This document shows positions 47,101 through 59,657 of a DNA stretch of 64,000 bases, piece after piece. The translations under genes were made by a program, and so were the position numbers. Source of the DNA: Halichondria panicea (taxonomy: Eukaryota; Porifera; Demospongiae; Suberitida; Halichondriidae); contig NC_087377.1 of NCBI RefSeq assembly GCF_963675165.1, forward strand, positions 1,327,501-1,391,500, read 5' to 3'. Each line of letters begins with the position of its first letter. The first letter of the stretch is position 1. Under the pieces are notes generated by a model that searched no databases, was not told the origin of the DNA, and was given only the letters and a program-made list of their open reading frames with translations.

Positions 47101-48740
47101 CAAAAATCTGGCAAAAAAGCAACAAATAAAAAAAATATGTTTTCACTGACGGAAGTTATGATGTGCTGACCGTGCACACTTGTCCACAGGTACGTGAAAA
47201 TTAAAGTATAAGAATCAATTATGTATTATCCAGACAGTCTCGATCCCAGAAGTGTCGTCGATATCCTCTAATCAAGAAACGACTAGTCGATGAAATAATC
47301 AAAGATGATGTGAGTTCGGGTTGATTCATTTATGCAATCCTCAGTAATCCTATATTCAGGACTTCAGCAGCAGCTACGGTTGAAAATGGGTGATAACTTC
47401 CCAAGCTGTTTACAACGTGCTGTTGTCGCACCTTCCTTGTCTATTGAAACAAGAATAAGGCATTTGGATAAAGATCTCTCAGTTCTCTGATTCGCAAGGT
47501 TTCAATTATTTGCAAGTTATTTCTCAGAGCCAGAGTGAACAGAAGAATGAATGGATGATGGAGTGCGTGTATAAGTTAGTGACAGTACAAATTGTCACTG
47601 ACATTCCTTTTTTACTGTTCATCATAATTATTCAGATATTCTATGATCCAAGTTCTCAACTGAGCGAAGTTCAACTCCATGTGGCAAAAACATTCGAACC
47701 GGAAAGGGTTTTATTAAACATAATTATTGTGACACACAACGAAGAAAATGTGGAACCCATAAGTCTGCTCTTGTTAACTATGGCACTTATACGTACACGT
47801 CTATTATCGTTACGTGCAGACATTGGATATGAGTAAACGAGCTGGAGAGTGCGACTATTAGCGACATTCGATGATACGTGTCTAAATTATATAATGCAAA
47901 CATTCATTTACGTGGTATATTCGTTTTGTGCAGATCTTCACAAAAAGATGGTTGTTGCGGTGCTCGCTCAAAGCGCCGCCAACCAAACGCGAAATTGTAC
48001 TGCCTCCAGTGTTACATGCAGGCGACAGGCGACAGGAAGTGTCAGCGTAAGCATAACATATAAATAAACATAAACTGTCACGTCTATAGCGCAGCACATC
48101 ATAAGTTATGCATGTAATCTCGACAAAAATCCATGAGTTTGAGTTCTCAACTGCGCTTCAGTGTTTGCCAATATCTACACTAACACGTTACAATGTACAG
48201 ATCCTGCCTTCTACTAGCCGTACATAATTAAGATGCATGTCTGAATCTAGTCTCATGACACACAGCAGAAAGGTTGCGAAGAATAGCAAGAATCAAAATC
48301 ACTTTGTAACTTATGTTTACTGAAGTAATACATTGTATTGTGTCATTTCTGTAAGTATACTTTAATTCAAAATACCGCGATTTATGGGCTGGGGGCTTTA
48401 AGAATTCACTCCAAAAACTAGTAAATGCAGTAAAAATGAGAACACAGCTTTATTATACAACGATAAGCACAAAATTGTTCCAGTTTCAAATGGTTGGCTC
48501 CAGCCATGACTTGTAGTCGGATACTTAGATTCTAACACGCTTTGAGGTATAAAATGGAGGACTGTAAACAAAATCGTGGCAGTGGGCAGTGACCTTAAAG
48601 AAGGGCTAAAAGCAGTGGGAAGCGGCCTTTAAGAAGGGCTGAAAGCAGTGGGCATGCATTTGGGTAATAAACGAGCTGAATATGCATGTCATAATTATAT
48701 AATTACTCAACTTGTCATGAGTTCAGGTCACTCATTCCTC
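47101..48740. other. No gene recognised
   Basis: Open frames at 47510-47836 and 47849-48067 show no known domain. The latter overlaps a Cys/Lys/Arg-rich frame (KDGCCGARSKRRQPNAKLYC) I cannot place. Confidence 0.4.
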
Positions 48741-48752
48741 TATCCCTCACAG

Positions 48753-49102
48753 ACACTATCAAAACAATTATGCAAGGTGTATTTGGGCGGCCTCCCTGCT
48801 GCGGTGAGCAAAGGAGACATCAGGGAGGCCCTCCATTGTTTTGGAGCCACCAGCGTGATTCATTATTAAGGGTGGTGGTTCGACCAATTAACTTGACTGT
48901 GCTATACTTTTCTGTTGTACAGTGTGTGGAAATACCAGGACGACAAGGAGTGACAAGGGGTTAGTACTATGCATCCACTCATATAAAATTGCAATGCATT
49001 GCTTGTTGTCTCCAGGATACGCCTTCGTCACATTTGGTTTGCAAACGTCAGCTGAAAAGGCAATAAAAGCCAAACAAATTAATTGTTATTAACGGGAAAA
49101 AT
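48753..49102 (+). pseudogene. RRM gene copy, three exons, frameshift in last exon
   Basis: Exon ending at 48852 reads CKVYLGGLPAAVSKGDIREA then LHCFGATS. Exon 48923-48959 reads CVEIPGRQGVTR. Exon 49016-49102 reads GYAFVTFGLQTSAEKAIKAK. Phases join (0, then 1). RNP2 is VYLGGL and RNP1 GYAFVTF, so the product would bind RNA. An extra A after CAAATT in the last exon shifts the frame to a stop just before the consensus NGKNV end. No cysteine exon lies close upstream. Confidence 0.7.
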
Positions 49103-49683
49103 GTAAGTTTTTACTGTTTTCATGAATGTTGTGTTGATGTGCTGGCACCATGCATGCACTTTGTCAACAGGTTGAAATCAAGAAAGTAGCATAGAATCAA
49201 TGTGTATAATTATAATTATTAGTCTGTATAATTATTATTCTGTGTATGAATTAATGTAGTCTGATGAATTAATCACTCAATATGCCGCTGCACATTGTAC
49301 TTGTTTCATGCAGCATGGAGACAACAAGCAATGCATTGCAATTTTGAGTGGATGCATGCAATGGTACTAACCCCTCGTTTGCATGATAATACTTACAACT
49401 TTAGGCAAAATACAACTGTGTAACGCAGTACATTTTCACAACTGAAATGTGCATTAAAATTAGCCTTTTTCAATACATTTTTCTGGTGACTCCCTAATAC
49501 ACAAAATCTTTTCCCCACATAATTATAATTATAGCCAATTATGTACTGTACACAACATGCATGTATAATATAGTCATTGGTATTTTGGAGCCAGTCTCAT
49601 GCGCATGCAGGATGACTGTGTATAGTATAATTATAGTACCCATACAGTGCATGTCTATAATAATCATTATTATAATTATTATA

Positions 49684-49985
49684 TCAGGCCAACTGTTTAC
49701 TGGCCAGACCGCTTTTTTTTACATGTGTTAGATACGGCGGTGTCGGAGGGGAGGGTAAACTGCAGGATCTAGTGACACCATATAAATTACAATTACAGTG
49801 TCTAGTAAGGGTTGAGCTAAAGATTAACCTTTGGTTCAATAGTTGTATGTTGACAATTTTTTTTATTGTACAGACATACGACCACCACAGCAACCACAGA
49901 ACAACGACAACTAGCAAGAACATGGATTGATTAATTTTAAAGGACGAACTAAATCACTTGTACATTCATTTTTAGTAGTTTGTGT
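49684..49985 (+). repeat. Segmental repeat shared with 52850-53330
   Basis: Shares TACTGGCCAGACCGCTTTTT, AGATACGGCGGTGTCGGAGG and CATACGACCACCACAGCAAC with the region around 52856-53290, where the pieces occur in a different order and partly twice. Confidence 0.75.
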
Positions 49986-50001
49986 CATTCTTATGCTGCC
50001 C

Positions 50002-50200
50002 TCAAAAGCAGAAGGGGGGGGAGGCAGGATCTGTACAAACTGCGCCCCAGGGCCTATGTGCACTAACAAGAAATTTGCACCAGCCTAAGCGTGTGGTTGT
50101 TTAGCTGCAAAGATGACGAGATGCTCCAGGTGCAGAACTAGCACCTGCCAATATTGCATGTGTGTACTAAAAGGGAGGCAGGATATGCAGATGGTTAAAT
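50002..50200 (+). pseudogene. Cysteine-rich motif remnants
   Basis: GGRICTNCAPGPMCTNK near 50018-50072 is the second half of the motif. ATG at 50113 begins MTRCSRCRTSTCQYCMCV, the first half, which then loses frame. Confidence 0.55.
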
Positions 50201-50423
50201 TGAATGAAGTGTCTACATAGCTGATGAAGACATGCTAACCATCGGCCTCACATGCCGCTGCATGGAAGACGTTAATTTAAAGTACTGTTAAAACGATTTT
50301 CCGTTTCCTCGTTGTAAAATTCATTCTTGAGCCCAAGTTCTCCTTACCACTGAGTTCTATGACACATGGTATGCACAGTTCTCTGAAGTCCACCCTAATG
50401 GCTTCGGTCACTTTGCGTTGGAC

Positions 50424-52272
50424 CTATCCGGATATAAAATGAGGGGTGCCAACAGCTGCTCCAAGATGTCTTTTACCCTCTGCTGTGATTGACACTCCTG
50501 AACCATTAAATTTCGCTTTGGCCTCTTCTAGGTAATCTTCTTTCATGATAAGCCAGGTCTTTTCGGTATTAGGGTAGTATCCGTAGTCTGGGCCCAATTG
50601 CGCTAAGCGGTCCCATGCACCATTCTCTGAGATCTTGAAGTGACCCACCAGCCGTAGCATCATCAGCATACCAGGCTTGCTTGATTCCTGCATTTTCTAG
50701 TCGATAGATGAGTGGGGTTATGGCGATTGCGTACATGGCCATGGCTAGTGGATCCCCTTGGGTGGTGCCTTCCTGGGAATGGAGTGTGTTCCCTTCAATG
50801 AATAGTTCTGACTCATTTCTGTAGGTGTTGATGCATGATAATTCTTGAAAGAGAAGGGCATAACTGTTGAATGTTGCGTAGAGCAGCCTCACGGTTAAGT
50901 GAATTGAAAGCGTTTGAGGCATCGACTAGGATAACAGCTTCTGTCGGTTGAGAATCAGACTTCACGCATGGCATGAACAGCTGCTTCACATCCGACCTGC
51001 GCATACCTGAAGGGGACCTGCTGCATCTTGGATGTCTTCTTTGAGGGTTGATGCAATAGCTTTCCCGATAATTCTCCTAGCGGTCTCTCCAATGCCTATG
51101 GGGCGGACTCCTGGGCATTTGTCCAAAGCTATGAGTCTGCAGGCAACAAAAGCTGATAGCCCCTTGGGATCCACAAAACTGGTGCTTAGTCGTCTTGCAA
51201 CTGCTGCTAGGGTGTCACATAGCTCAGAGGAAACTGCTTTGAATGAGGTACAGAGCCGTTTCCAAGCAGCGACGTCAAGGCCTGATGGTCCGGCAGCTCC
51301 ATCCATCTTAAGGACCGTGCTGCGTATCAATTGTCCATCAATTCTTTCGAAAATAATAGGGTGGTGATCTGTGACTGGTGGGTTAGAGTTTACAATCGTA
51401 TCCATCTTGTAAGGTTGCTTTGGTGGATGTTTCTTTAGCAAGCTGTCGAGGACACTTTTAGTGGCATTGTTTGGGTCTGCTGCGCTGTCTAGACATAGTG
51501 GTTTGGATGTTTGATTTTCAGCTATCAGTCTGAGAGCCGCCCTCACTTTGCCTTCCATCATAACTTTAGAGAATTTTCTAGAAAGCTGGTCAGTTGAATT
51601 ATTTTTATACTGGTTTTCTTTTGTCAGGCGCAATTGGATTGTTCGTCCTTCTTCTAGTAGGTTGTCCAAACTGCCTTCCTTCCAGAGGCCTAAGCGGCGT
51701 TCTAGGTGTTTGGCATGATCTTTTGTTCTTGATCTAGGGTGTGGTTTTTAAAGTAGCAAGGCCGGTAGGATCATTGCTGCTTTCATTGCTATTCCTTCTA
51801 TAGTAGATCTTTCAGCATATATATAGGCCTGGAACAAGTGCGAGATCTCGCGGACAAAAGATGTTCCTACTTTTCCAGAGGGGATTTTAAACAAAATTCC
51901 TGCTCCAGTGGACTACTTCTTTGTAGCATTGGTCAATCTTTTCTGTGAGGTGCTCCCCATCCATATCACCCCACCGGAAAGTCGAGTAGCTATAAAGCTG
52001 GGTAGGGGATGTACTTCCTCGAAATGTTGAGACTGTGGTGTGGGTATTGTTTGATTCTGAATGTGAGATTGGGGGTCTGACGGTTCTGACAGGAGACAAG
52101 ATGGCAGTACTCTCTTATTTGAAGCAGTGGCACTGGCTTGGGCATGGTGAGCTTGAACATTGGAGCAATGGCCGAGACGACTGGGAAAACAGTTGTGACT
52201 AATATTTCCAGCCTTTACACAGGCACAGTTAAGACAACGCCTGGTTCTATTGCATTTACAACAAAGTACCAT
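50424..52272 (-). pseudogene. Decayed reverse-transcriptase element with cysteine-rich N-terminus
   Basis: From ATG 52272 the frame begins MVLCCKCNRTRRCLNCACVK and ends the motif in CFPSRLGHCSN. It continues in other frames with [96 protein letters not shown] and WYADDATAGG (catalytic YADD). It ends NTEKTWLIMKEDYLEEA and GKRHLGAAVGTP. Several frameshifts and a stop make it inactive. The RT type recurs in invertebrate genomes; I cannot name the retroelement clade. The cysteine motif matches the first exons of the nearby RRM gene family. Confidence 0.8.
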
Positions 52273-52357
52273 AGTGCCTGGCCAGGATCAGTTCAATTCA
52301 GATCAGTTCAATTCAGTTCTGTTCAGATCTAGGGGTTCCACTCTTTTGAGTGGCCCC

Positions 52358-52503
52358 TAAAAAAAAAAAAAATAATAATAATAATAATTTGACTCAGTAC
52401 ACCTCTCACGGCCTCTCACGATTTTATCTCTCTCAGCACAACACGGTCATTAAAAAAAAAAAAAAAAAAAAAAAATAATAATAATAATAATAATAATAAT
52501 TAA
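52358..52503. repeat. Poly-A and AAT simple repeats
   Basis: A-tracts each followed by AAT repeats at about 52358-52388 and 52450-52503. They lie on the 5' side of the reverse-transcriptase element, so they are not its own poly-A tail. Confidence 0.9.
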
Positions 52504-52849
52504 TATTAAATTAAGAATTATTAAGAAATTAAGACCTCTCACAGCGCAGTCTGAGATTCCCAGTCTCTCCCAGTCTCTCTCTCCCAGTCTCTCTGTACAA
52601 TCTCTCAGGTTCTCAGGTTTAGTGACGTCAACTTTAGCGTTAATTCAAAGATCCTGATTCCAGTACGTACGTATAGTACGTATAATTATATAGCCGAGCT
52701 AAAAGTGTTAGAATATCCTCGAGAATATCAGATCTGCAGAATAGTTGAGTCAACGAAAAAGTCATCAGAGAAAAAGTCATCAGACAGCTAGATCTAGCTA
52801 GAGCTATGGGGTAAGTGTAACTTTTCTTGCCCCAATTATTGTTGATTTT

Positions 52850-53330
52850 TTTTTATTGTACAGAAATACGACCACCACAGCAACCACAGAACAACGACAA
52901 CCAACAAGAACATTGATAGATTAATTTTAAAGGACGAACTGTATATTCATTTTTAGTAGGTTGTGTCAAATACCTTATGCTACCCTAAAAAGTAGTACCT
53001 TCAAGACTTACCCCCTAGCTAGGCGGTACTGGCCAGACCGCTCTTTTTTTACATGTGTTGTTAGATACGGCGATGTCGGAGGGGAGGGTGAAGCAGGCCC
53101 TTGTACAGGATCTAGTGTGACAGCCAAAACTGACACCATAATTACAATTACAGTGAAAAACAGTTCACAAAAAATAATCGTTTCAATAGTTGTATGTTGA
53201 CAATTATCGTTGATTTTTTTATTGTACAGACATACGACCACCACCACAGCAACCCAACGACAACGATCAGCAACACAGAGAAGAACATTAATTAATTAAA
53301 CCTGGACCCAACACTCCAAATCACTTGTAT
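52850..53330 (+). repeat. Segmental repeat shared with 49684-49985
   Basis: CGACCACCACAGCAACC occurs at about 52868 and again near 53232. TACTGGCCAGACCGCTC and the GATGTCGGAGGGGAGGGT phrase lie between. It is non-coding as far as I can see. Confidence 0.7.
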
Positions 53331-53616
53331 ACATTGTATTCTTGACAGTTATTTTATATGCCTCGATGCACGTGCGCAAGACCATGATTTTACATTAAAA
53401 GTTAGGTGACTTGTTTGTGTGGTTGGTTGCCAGTTTGAACAACTGTGATAGAATGGCAACTCCTATATACAACCCCCAGTGTGCCCCCTCTTCTCTGGCG
53501 GCCGTAACTCGTGCTCTTCCTCCTTTTAATTGTTTGATTGTAGAGATACAATGTACCTTCTATTACACTTAGCTAGCTTGCATGCAAATTATTCCGGTCA
53601 TTTAATTCCCTCACAG

Positions 53617-53970
53617 ACAGCGTCAAACAAATGGTGTCAAGTCTATTTAGGAACCCTCTCTGCTGATGTGAGCAAAAGAGACATTAGGGAGGCCCTCCAT
53701 TGCTTTGGAGCCACCAGCGTGAGTCAGTATTAAATGGTGGTTCGACCAATTAACTTGACAATGTGCTATACTTCTCTATTGTACATACAGGGTGTGGAAA
53801 TACCAGGACAGACAGTGACGAGAGGTTAGTACCATGCACTCATATAAAATAAGTAGCAATGTATTGCTTGCAGGATTCGCCTTTATCACATTCGAAAATC
53901 ACGTTTCAGCCGAAAGGGCAATAAAAGCAAATCAATTAATTATGGCACTTTGGCTACATTATTGGCAAGT
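53617..53970 (+). CDS. RRM protein, three exons with open frames (partial)
   Basis: Best preserved copy of the array. Exon about 53617-53718 reads KWCQVYLGTLSADVSKRDIR then EALHCFGATS. Exon 53791-53824 reads GVEIPGQTVTR. Exon 53874-53970 reads GFAFITFENHVSAERAIKAN then QLIMALWLHYWQ before GTAAGT. Splice phases 0 and 1 agree with the other copies. RNP2 (VYLGTL) and RNP1 (GFAFITF) support RNA binding. The end differs from the usual VAINGKNV, so the last beta strand may be lost. The first exon with the cysteine motif is not found nearby. Confidence 0.65.
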
Positions 53971-54429
53971 GTAAGTACTGGGCGCTCGGATTATAACTGT
54001 TGAATTCAACAAACTAGCGAGTGTCTCCTGTGTCACTGGACCATATTAACTATAGGATGTTTTACACTGAAAGATAATTATGGCTTGTATAATCGATTTG
54101 TTTGGCGCTACATATTATACATCAGAGGATCTTTGCTATAATTTAAAAATAGACAAATTAGCCGAAGCAATACTAAATCTTAATTCAGCTTTCAGGAGTC
54201 TCAAACAAAGAAGGCCTGTGTGCCTCGAGAGTCTCCCATAATCAAGGCGTCGGCATAGTAATCAGTATTCTGTCCGTGGCTGTAACAATTGGAAGAACCT
54301 CCAGTTACATTATAATACTGAATAGTCATAATAATAATACATGATTGTCGCAACTCTGAGATGGTACAATGTACTTTCTATATAGCTAGCTCGCATGCTA
54401 ATTATTCTGGTCATTTAATTCCCTCACAG

Positions 54430-54815
54430 ACACTATCAAAACAATGCAAGGTGTATTTGGGCAGCCTCCCTGCTGCAGTGAGTTGGAGCAACTAGCGTGA
54501 ATCATTATTAAGGATGGTGGTTCGACCAATTAACTTGACAATGTGCTATACTCTGTTGTACAGTGTGTGGAGATACCAGGACGGAGAGTGACGAGGGCTT
54601 AGTACCATCCCGCATGATCTCTCAGACTCACTCAAAATAATACACGCAAAGAGGCTCTTCAATAACATGTCCCTGAAGTAACTTCCTTGAAATTGTCAAC
54701 TTGGGAGCATTCAATAGTTAAGATTACAATACATTTATTGCAGTCTTCAGGATACGCCTCACATTCGAAAATCAAGTTTCGGCCGAAAGGGCAAAAAAAT
54801 GGACAAAACGTAAGT
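54430..54815 (+). pseudogene. RRM gene copy with internal deletions
   Basis: First half keeps CKVYLGSLPAAVS and then jumps to GATS, losing the KGDIREALHCF part. The short exon is present (VEIPGRRVTR type, near 54568-54600). The last exon has lost bases inside RNP1 (GGATACGCCTCACATTCG against GGATTCGCCTTTATCACA). Confidence 0.6.
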
Positions 54816-57800
54816 TAAGACTAGAGTGTGTGTCACGGCATGACAACATTGACTTGGACAGAATACACTGAAAGATTATTATGGTTTGTATGGCGCTATA
54901 TATACATCAGAGGTTCTTTGTTATAATTATATTCGCAATTATAGCAACACTAAAATAAACACCGCGCATGCCTGCCTACACGTGCAAATACAGCTGCTTA
55001 CAAAACTGCCTCACGAGGATCTACTGACTGCTGCTTAATTTTCGAGCCTCCCACCCCCCCGAGTCTGTTACCACCTATCACCGATACATAAGAAGCAACA
55101 AATTTATAGCCTCCCTCAATATAAAAGGGAGGTACGATCCATCTCTTCTAAATGCGTTACCACCAGACACAAAAACAATACTATTTCCATCTGACAATGT
55201 GATTACCAGGAGGGGACTGAATGCATGAGGGCCTCCCAAACACTTACGTGCCTATAATTTATCGTTAACCACGAGGGCCCCTCTCTCAGGGCTCCCCCAA
55301 AACCTAACCACAGTCATGTGACCCTCGATCTCTACGGCGACAGAGTCCATGGGACACCAGCTTAGACCCGGTACCGCCAAAATGTTAATAATATCCGCTG
55401 CTTAAGTATTGCAACACTCTTGCGACCGTATTAGTTAATGGACAAAATGTAAGCTTTAAAGCACCAGAAAACACATGGATAAGAGAATATAAAACTAGTT
55501 ATGGTAGGTAGGATTTGAAGGATACCCTTGCTGGCATACATAGAATTCGAAGGGATAATGATGAGACAACAGGCAGGCTTTAATCAACCTCAGTAGATAG
55601 CAAACACTTTAAAATTGAGACAGCAATCAAAATCCATGGCGTATGCAAAATGACCAATTGCCGCACCAATTTTTGTAACTTATTTATCAATTGAAAACAA
55701 CGTTGTCATGTATATACTATATATATATCGTATAGCGGGTGATGTGGGATAAAATATTCGTTATTATTGTGGGGAAGCTGCATGGCCTACACGAAATTTT
55801 TCCCCCACAAAAACGTAGGTGTGCTTACCGTAACGCATACTAACGAAATTTATACCCGCGAAAATCACAATTTCCCATCTAGTTAAAACGAATCCCACAA
55901 AAATTTACTCACTATACGGTAGTAAGACTTTTGCTCAGAAGCAGAGATACACACACCTGTTCACATTTCTTAAGCTCAGATGGCACCAATGCAAAACTGT
56001 GAAAATACTTTCATTATAAGTACAACCAGAAGTCTCGAGGTCAGCTGCGCGTTTACCTCCTCAAGAGAAGGCCACACACTAGTACAAGAGCACTGACTTA
56101 TACTTGTACCTCTGCTTCAGAGCAAAATGAGCAAAATTAAAATTGCTTCTCCTCCAAACACTTCAAGCTTTTTAAACTAGTATGCCAATTCTTAATTTCA
56201 TAAGCTAAATGAAAACATTCTCCCTTAGGTATTACAAAAGAGATATAATAATACAGTCCTACACTTTGCCCACTTTATGTGTTACCTCATTGAAATCAAT
56301 TTAGCATTATTATAAATTAGGTATGGGCAAAGTGTAGTATCTGTTGTAATTTGTTTCACCTTATAATTATCGCGGAGCTCAGACAATGTATGATACCAGA
56401 CTTGAGTTTCATTCTGATTTCTGTCACAGATCTTGATTCTTTGTAGAAACGGGACTTGCACGCATGCAGCAGTAATTCAGTCTGCAGGTGTGTTATGCAT
56501 GTGTAGTCAGTGGGAATCAAAGTGATAAGAACACATGCATGTTCAATGCTGTTAACAAGGCCATTGTGCAACAGAGAATTTCCTAACAGCAAAACCACAA
56601 TAGATAAACTAAGCCTAAACTTGCACCAAGCAAGAGTACTCTTGTGTATACATCAAACAGCCCCTTCACGCCACCTCTGTATAATGGCCAAAACATGTAT
56701 ACATTTCCCACTGTGCACAAAACCCACAAGTGTGCATGTGACTGTGGCAAAACAGTTGGTAAACCACAGACATAAGACACTACCTATTCTCACAACTCCA
56801 AGGCATGTGGGGTCAGCTTACTCAGACAACAAGATTGAATTGCAAGCCTCTCTGTACTAGCTATATCCTTGAGATTGTAAGCAATTCCTATACTAGGTTT
56901 GTGAGCTACTACTATAGTCACACAGACTGAATGTCTGGAGCTAAGAGAGAAACTGTCTTCTCAGCGTCGGGGCAAAGTACTTTAGATAGTTCTATATACA
57001 TGCATAGTACTGGAAGATACCCTCTAGACCTACTTTGAGTGTAACCAGTAATATATTCCCCATACATGCACTCAGCAATTCTGTGCTCACCTGATGGGAT
57101 GTTGTGGGGGGGGGGGGCTGCATGGGGTAACTGGATTAGGACTCTCATGCAGGGGGGTCTTGTACACCCTTGCAGCTGGAAGGCCTGAGAGAAAAAAGGA
57201 TAGTCACTTATACTCAATAATTATTATAATTATTGGCTATAATAATTATTTTCCCTCACTTGTCTATTTGAGAGCTTGCTTCCAACATAATTTATACTGC
57301 ACTGTTCAGCCCATCACTCGATCACTTAGCCTCGATTCCAGGCCACCTTGTTGAGGCCTTGTAAAGGAGGCTATCAATCACTGTGCTCGATCTCGCTGCA
57401 TTGAATGTTCAGAAAACCACTCTGAAAAGCACTCGACGTGTGCTAGAAGGTCATAAGAAGTTTAAAACCAAGTTGTCACTTAGAGTTGAAATGTGAAGAC
57501 ATCTGCAGAACAACAATTAACGTTGTTAGCATGCATGATTGCTGAATACACTGTATATAGTTTATAGTCTATACAATTTAATTATACTGAATATAAATGT
57601 TTCCTCACTAGTGTAGTGCCTCCATGACTATGCAGCCAGTCAGTCAGTCTCGCTCGCTGGTTTGTGTTGTCACTAAGAGTTGAGACATCTGCAAAACAGC
57701 AAAACAGGCAATAATTGTTAGCTGGTTGCAGAATACAGACTGCAGAATTATTAATGCACCGAATAATTATTATTGTGACAATGACCTAACAGCAAAACTC

Positions 57801-58340
57801 ATGCTTGCGCTTACTCACTAGTTACATATACACAACTATAGGATTTTTATATATTATATATAATTATTATACACAGCAATCCACTTACCAGTTGCTTGGG
57901 TGGTTGGAAAGACACCATTTTCCTCTGGTGAGTTTCTTCATCCTCCACAAGGAGGTTGCGCAATCAGATCTACGCATGTGCAGAAATAGTGAGCCCCACC
58001 CCCCTTCTTGTTTTTGCACACATGGACTGTTTCCCATGTTTAATATAGCTATGGCAGCTAGCTGTGGGCCTCAAGGATCCCACTTCTGTACAAGCCAACT
58101 CCTGGGAGGAGGAGTAGGTATATATAATGTTTGACTCCCAAGTTTATTTTCATTATTTTTATATCAATAACATTGCTGCTGAATTATTAGCAAGAGAGAG
58201 TGCATGTGATACACAACTGTTACAAGACTAATAGTTGATGGTTTCAAATGTTCAAGACTATGGACTTCAGAGAACTGATTTCTCGTTTCCTCGTGACATC
58301 CCAGCAGCTGGCTATCTTGTTAACTGCGACTTCTCTTTAG
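54816..58340. other. Gene-poor region
   Basis: No exon recognised apart from the MITE listed separately. Open frames at 56510-56860 and 56918-57217 have no recognisable domain. Confidence 0.45.
55727..55921. mobile_element. TACCGTATAGC-type MITE (195 bp, diverged)
   Basis: Left end TATCGTATAGCGGGT and right end ACTCACTATACGGTA, with internal AAAATATTCGTTATT and related motifs of the family. Confidence 0.65.
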
Positions 58341-58345
58341 TTCAC

Positions 58346-58622
<277 letters not shown>

Positions 58623-58649
58623 TACCATGCAAACAATGTAGGAGGGTGT

Positions 58650-59657
58650 ATATATAATAAGGTATTGACTAAAATAATATTGACCAGGTGCATGTTTCCT
58701 TTACCTTGTGAGGGACGGTATCCCAACACTTTGAAATCGGATGTTCGTAGTACAACCTCAAATTTAAATTTAGCTATAAAAATCTGAAAAGTACATGCAC
58801 CCATTTATAATAATTATAGCCCACGCTATGGACAATTTGGGCCTGAAATAAATCACGGATCTAAAAACATGTACCATTATTGGACATTCCAAACACATTT
58901 AAGGCAGACAACAGTAATATATTGTGTTTGGTCCTGCTTGGTCTAAATACAGTTACCATAAGACCTCAATTTAAAGTGTCACTTTTAAGACCTCTGCCAG
59001 AGCTAGGTTGCTTTTTTTTGGAGGTGAAAAATTATTCGCATCTAATTGGAGGTAGGTACACCTACTGTGGTTCTTTTGTGTGAAAGGGGGGTTCCATATC
59101 ATGGAACCTGTCTGGATCCGCCACTAGTACTGCTATAGATAGAGAGAGTATCTGGGTCCGCTCAATAAGACCTGACACTACTCATCCTAGTATGCATTGT
59201 CCAGCTCCCTCTGCAGACTAACCACCATATCCACCACCATTAATACTGGACTGCAACGCATGGTCCTCCAGCGCTCATGCAGCGCAGTCTAGCTCTCTCT
59301 CAGCTAGCTATGTGGTTAACAAGAAGCTGCAACTGAAGTGATCCCGTACCCAACAACAATGGTAAAGGGTCACAAAACTAGAAAGCTGGAAATGAAATTT
59401 TGCCAAAAAGTATAAAAATAGAAGGTGATGGTATAATTATATACATGTATGCACACATACACAGAACACAGAGCATTATAATAGTCAGTACTTATAGTCA
59501 ACACAGAGTTAGTTCTTTACTTGACATTCTTGCATGCTTCTTTACTTGACATCTTTATTCGTCCCTTTCCAGTATCTGTATGAAAGTGAGCACAGCACAA
59601 TCAACCAGAGTCTTATAAGCTATAAGCAACATGACATAAGATTAGGCTACAGTTAGA
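58650..59657. other. No gene recognised; 3' flank of the second Roc-COR gene
   Basis: From about 59323 onward similar to 10410-10725. Near 59110, CTGTCTGGATCCGCC looks like a remnant of a CAGGGGCGGATCC element. Confidence 0.5.
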
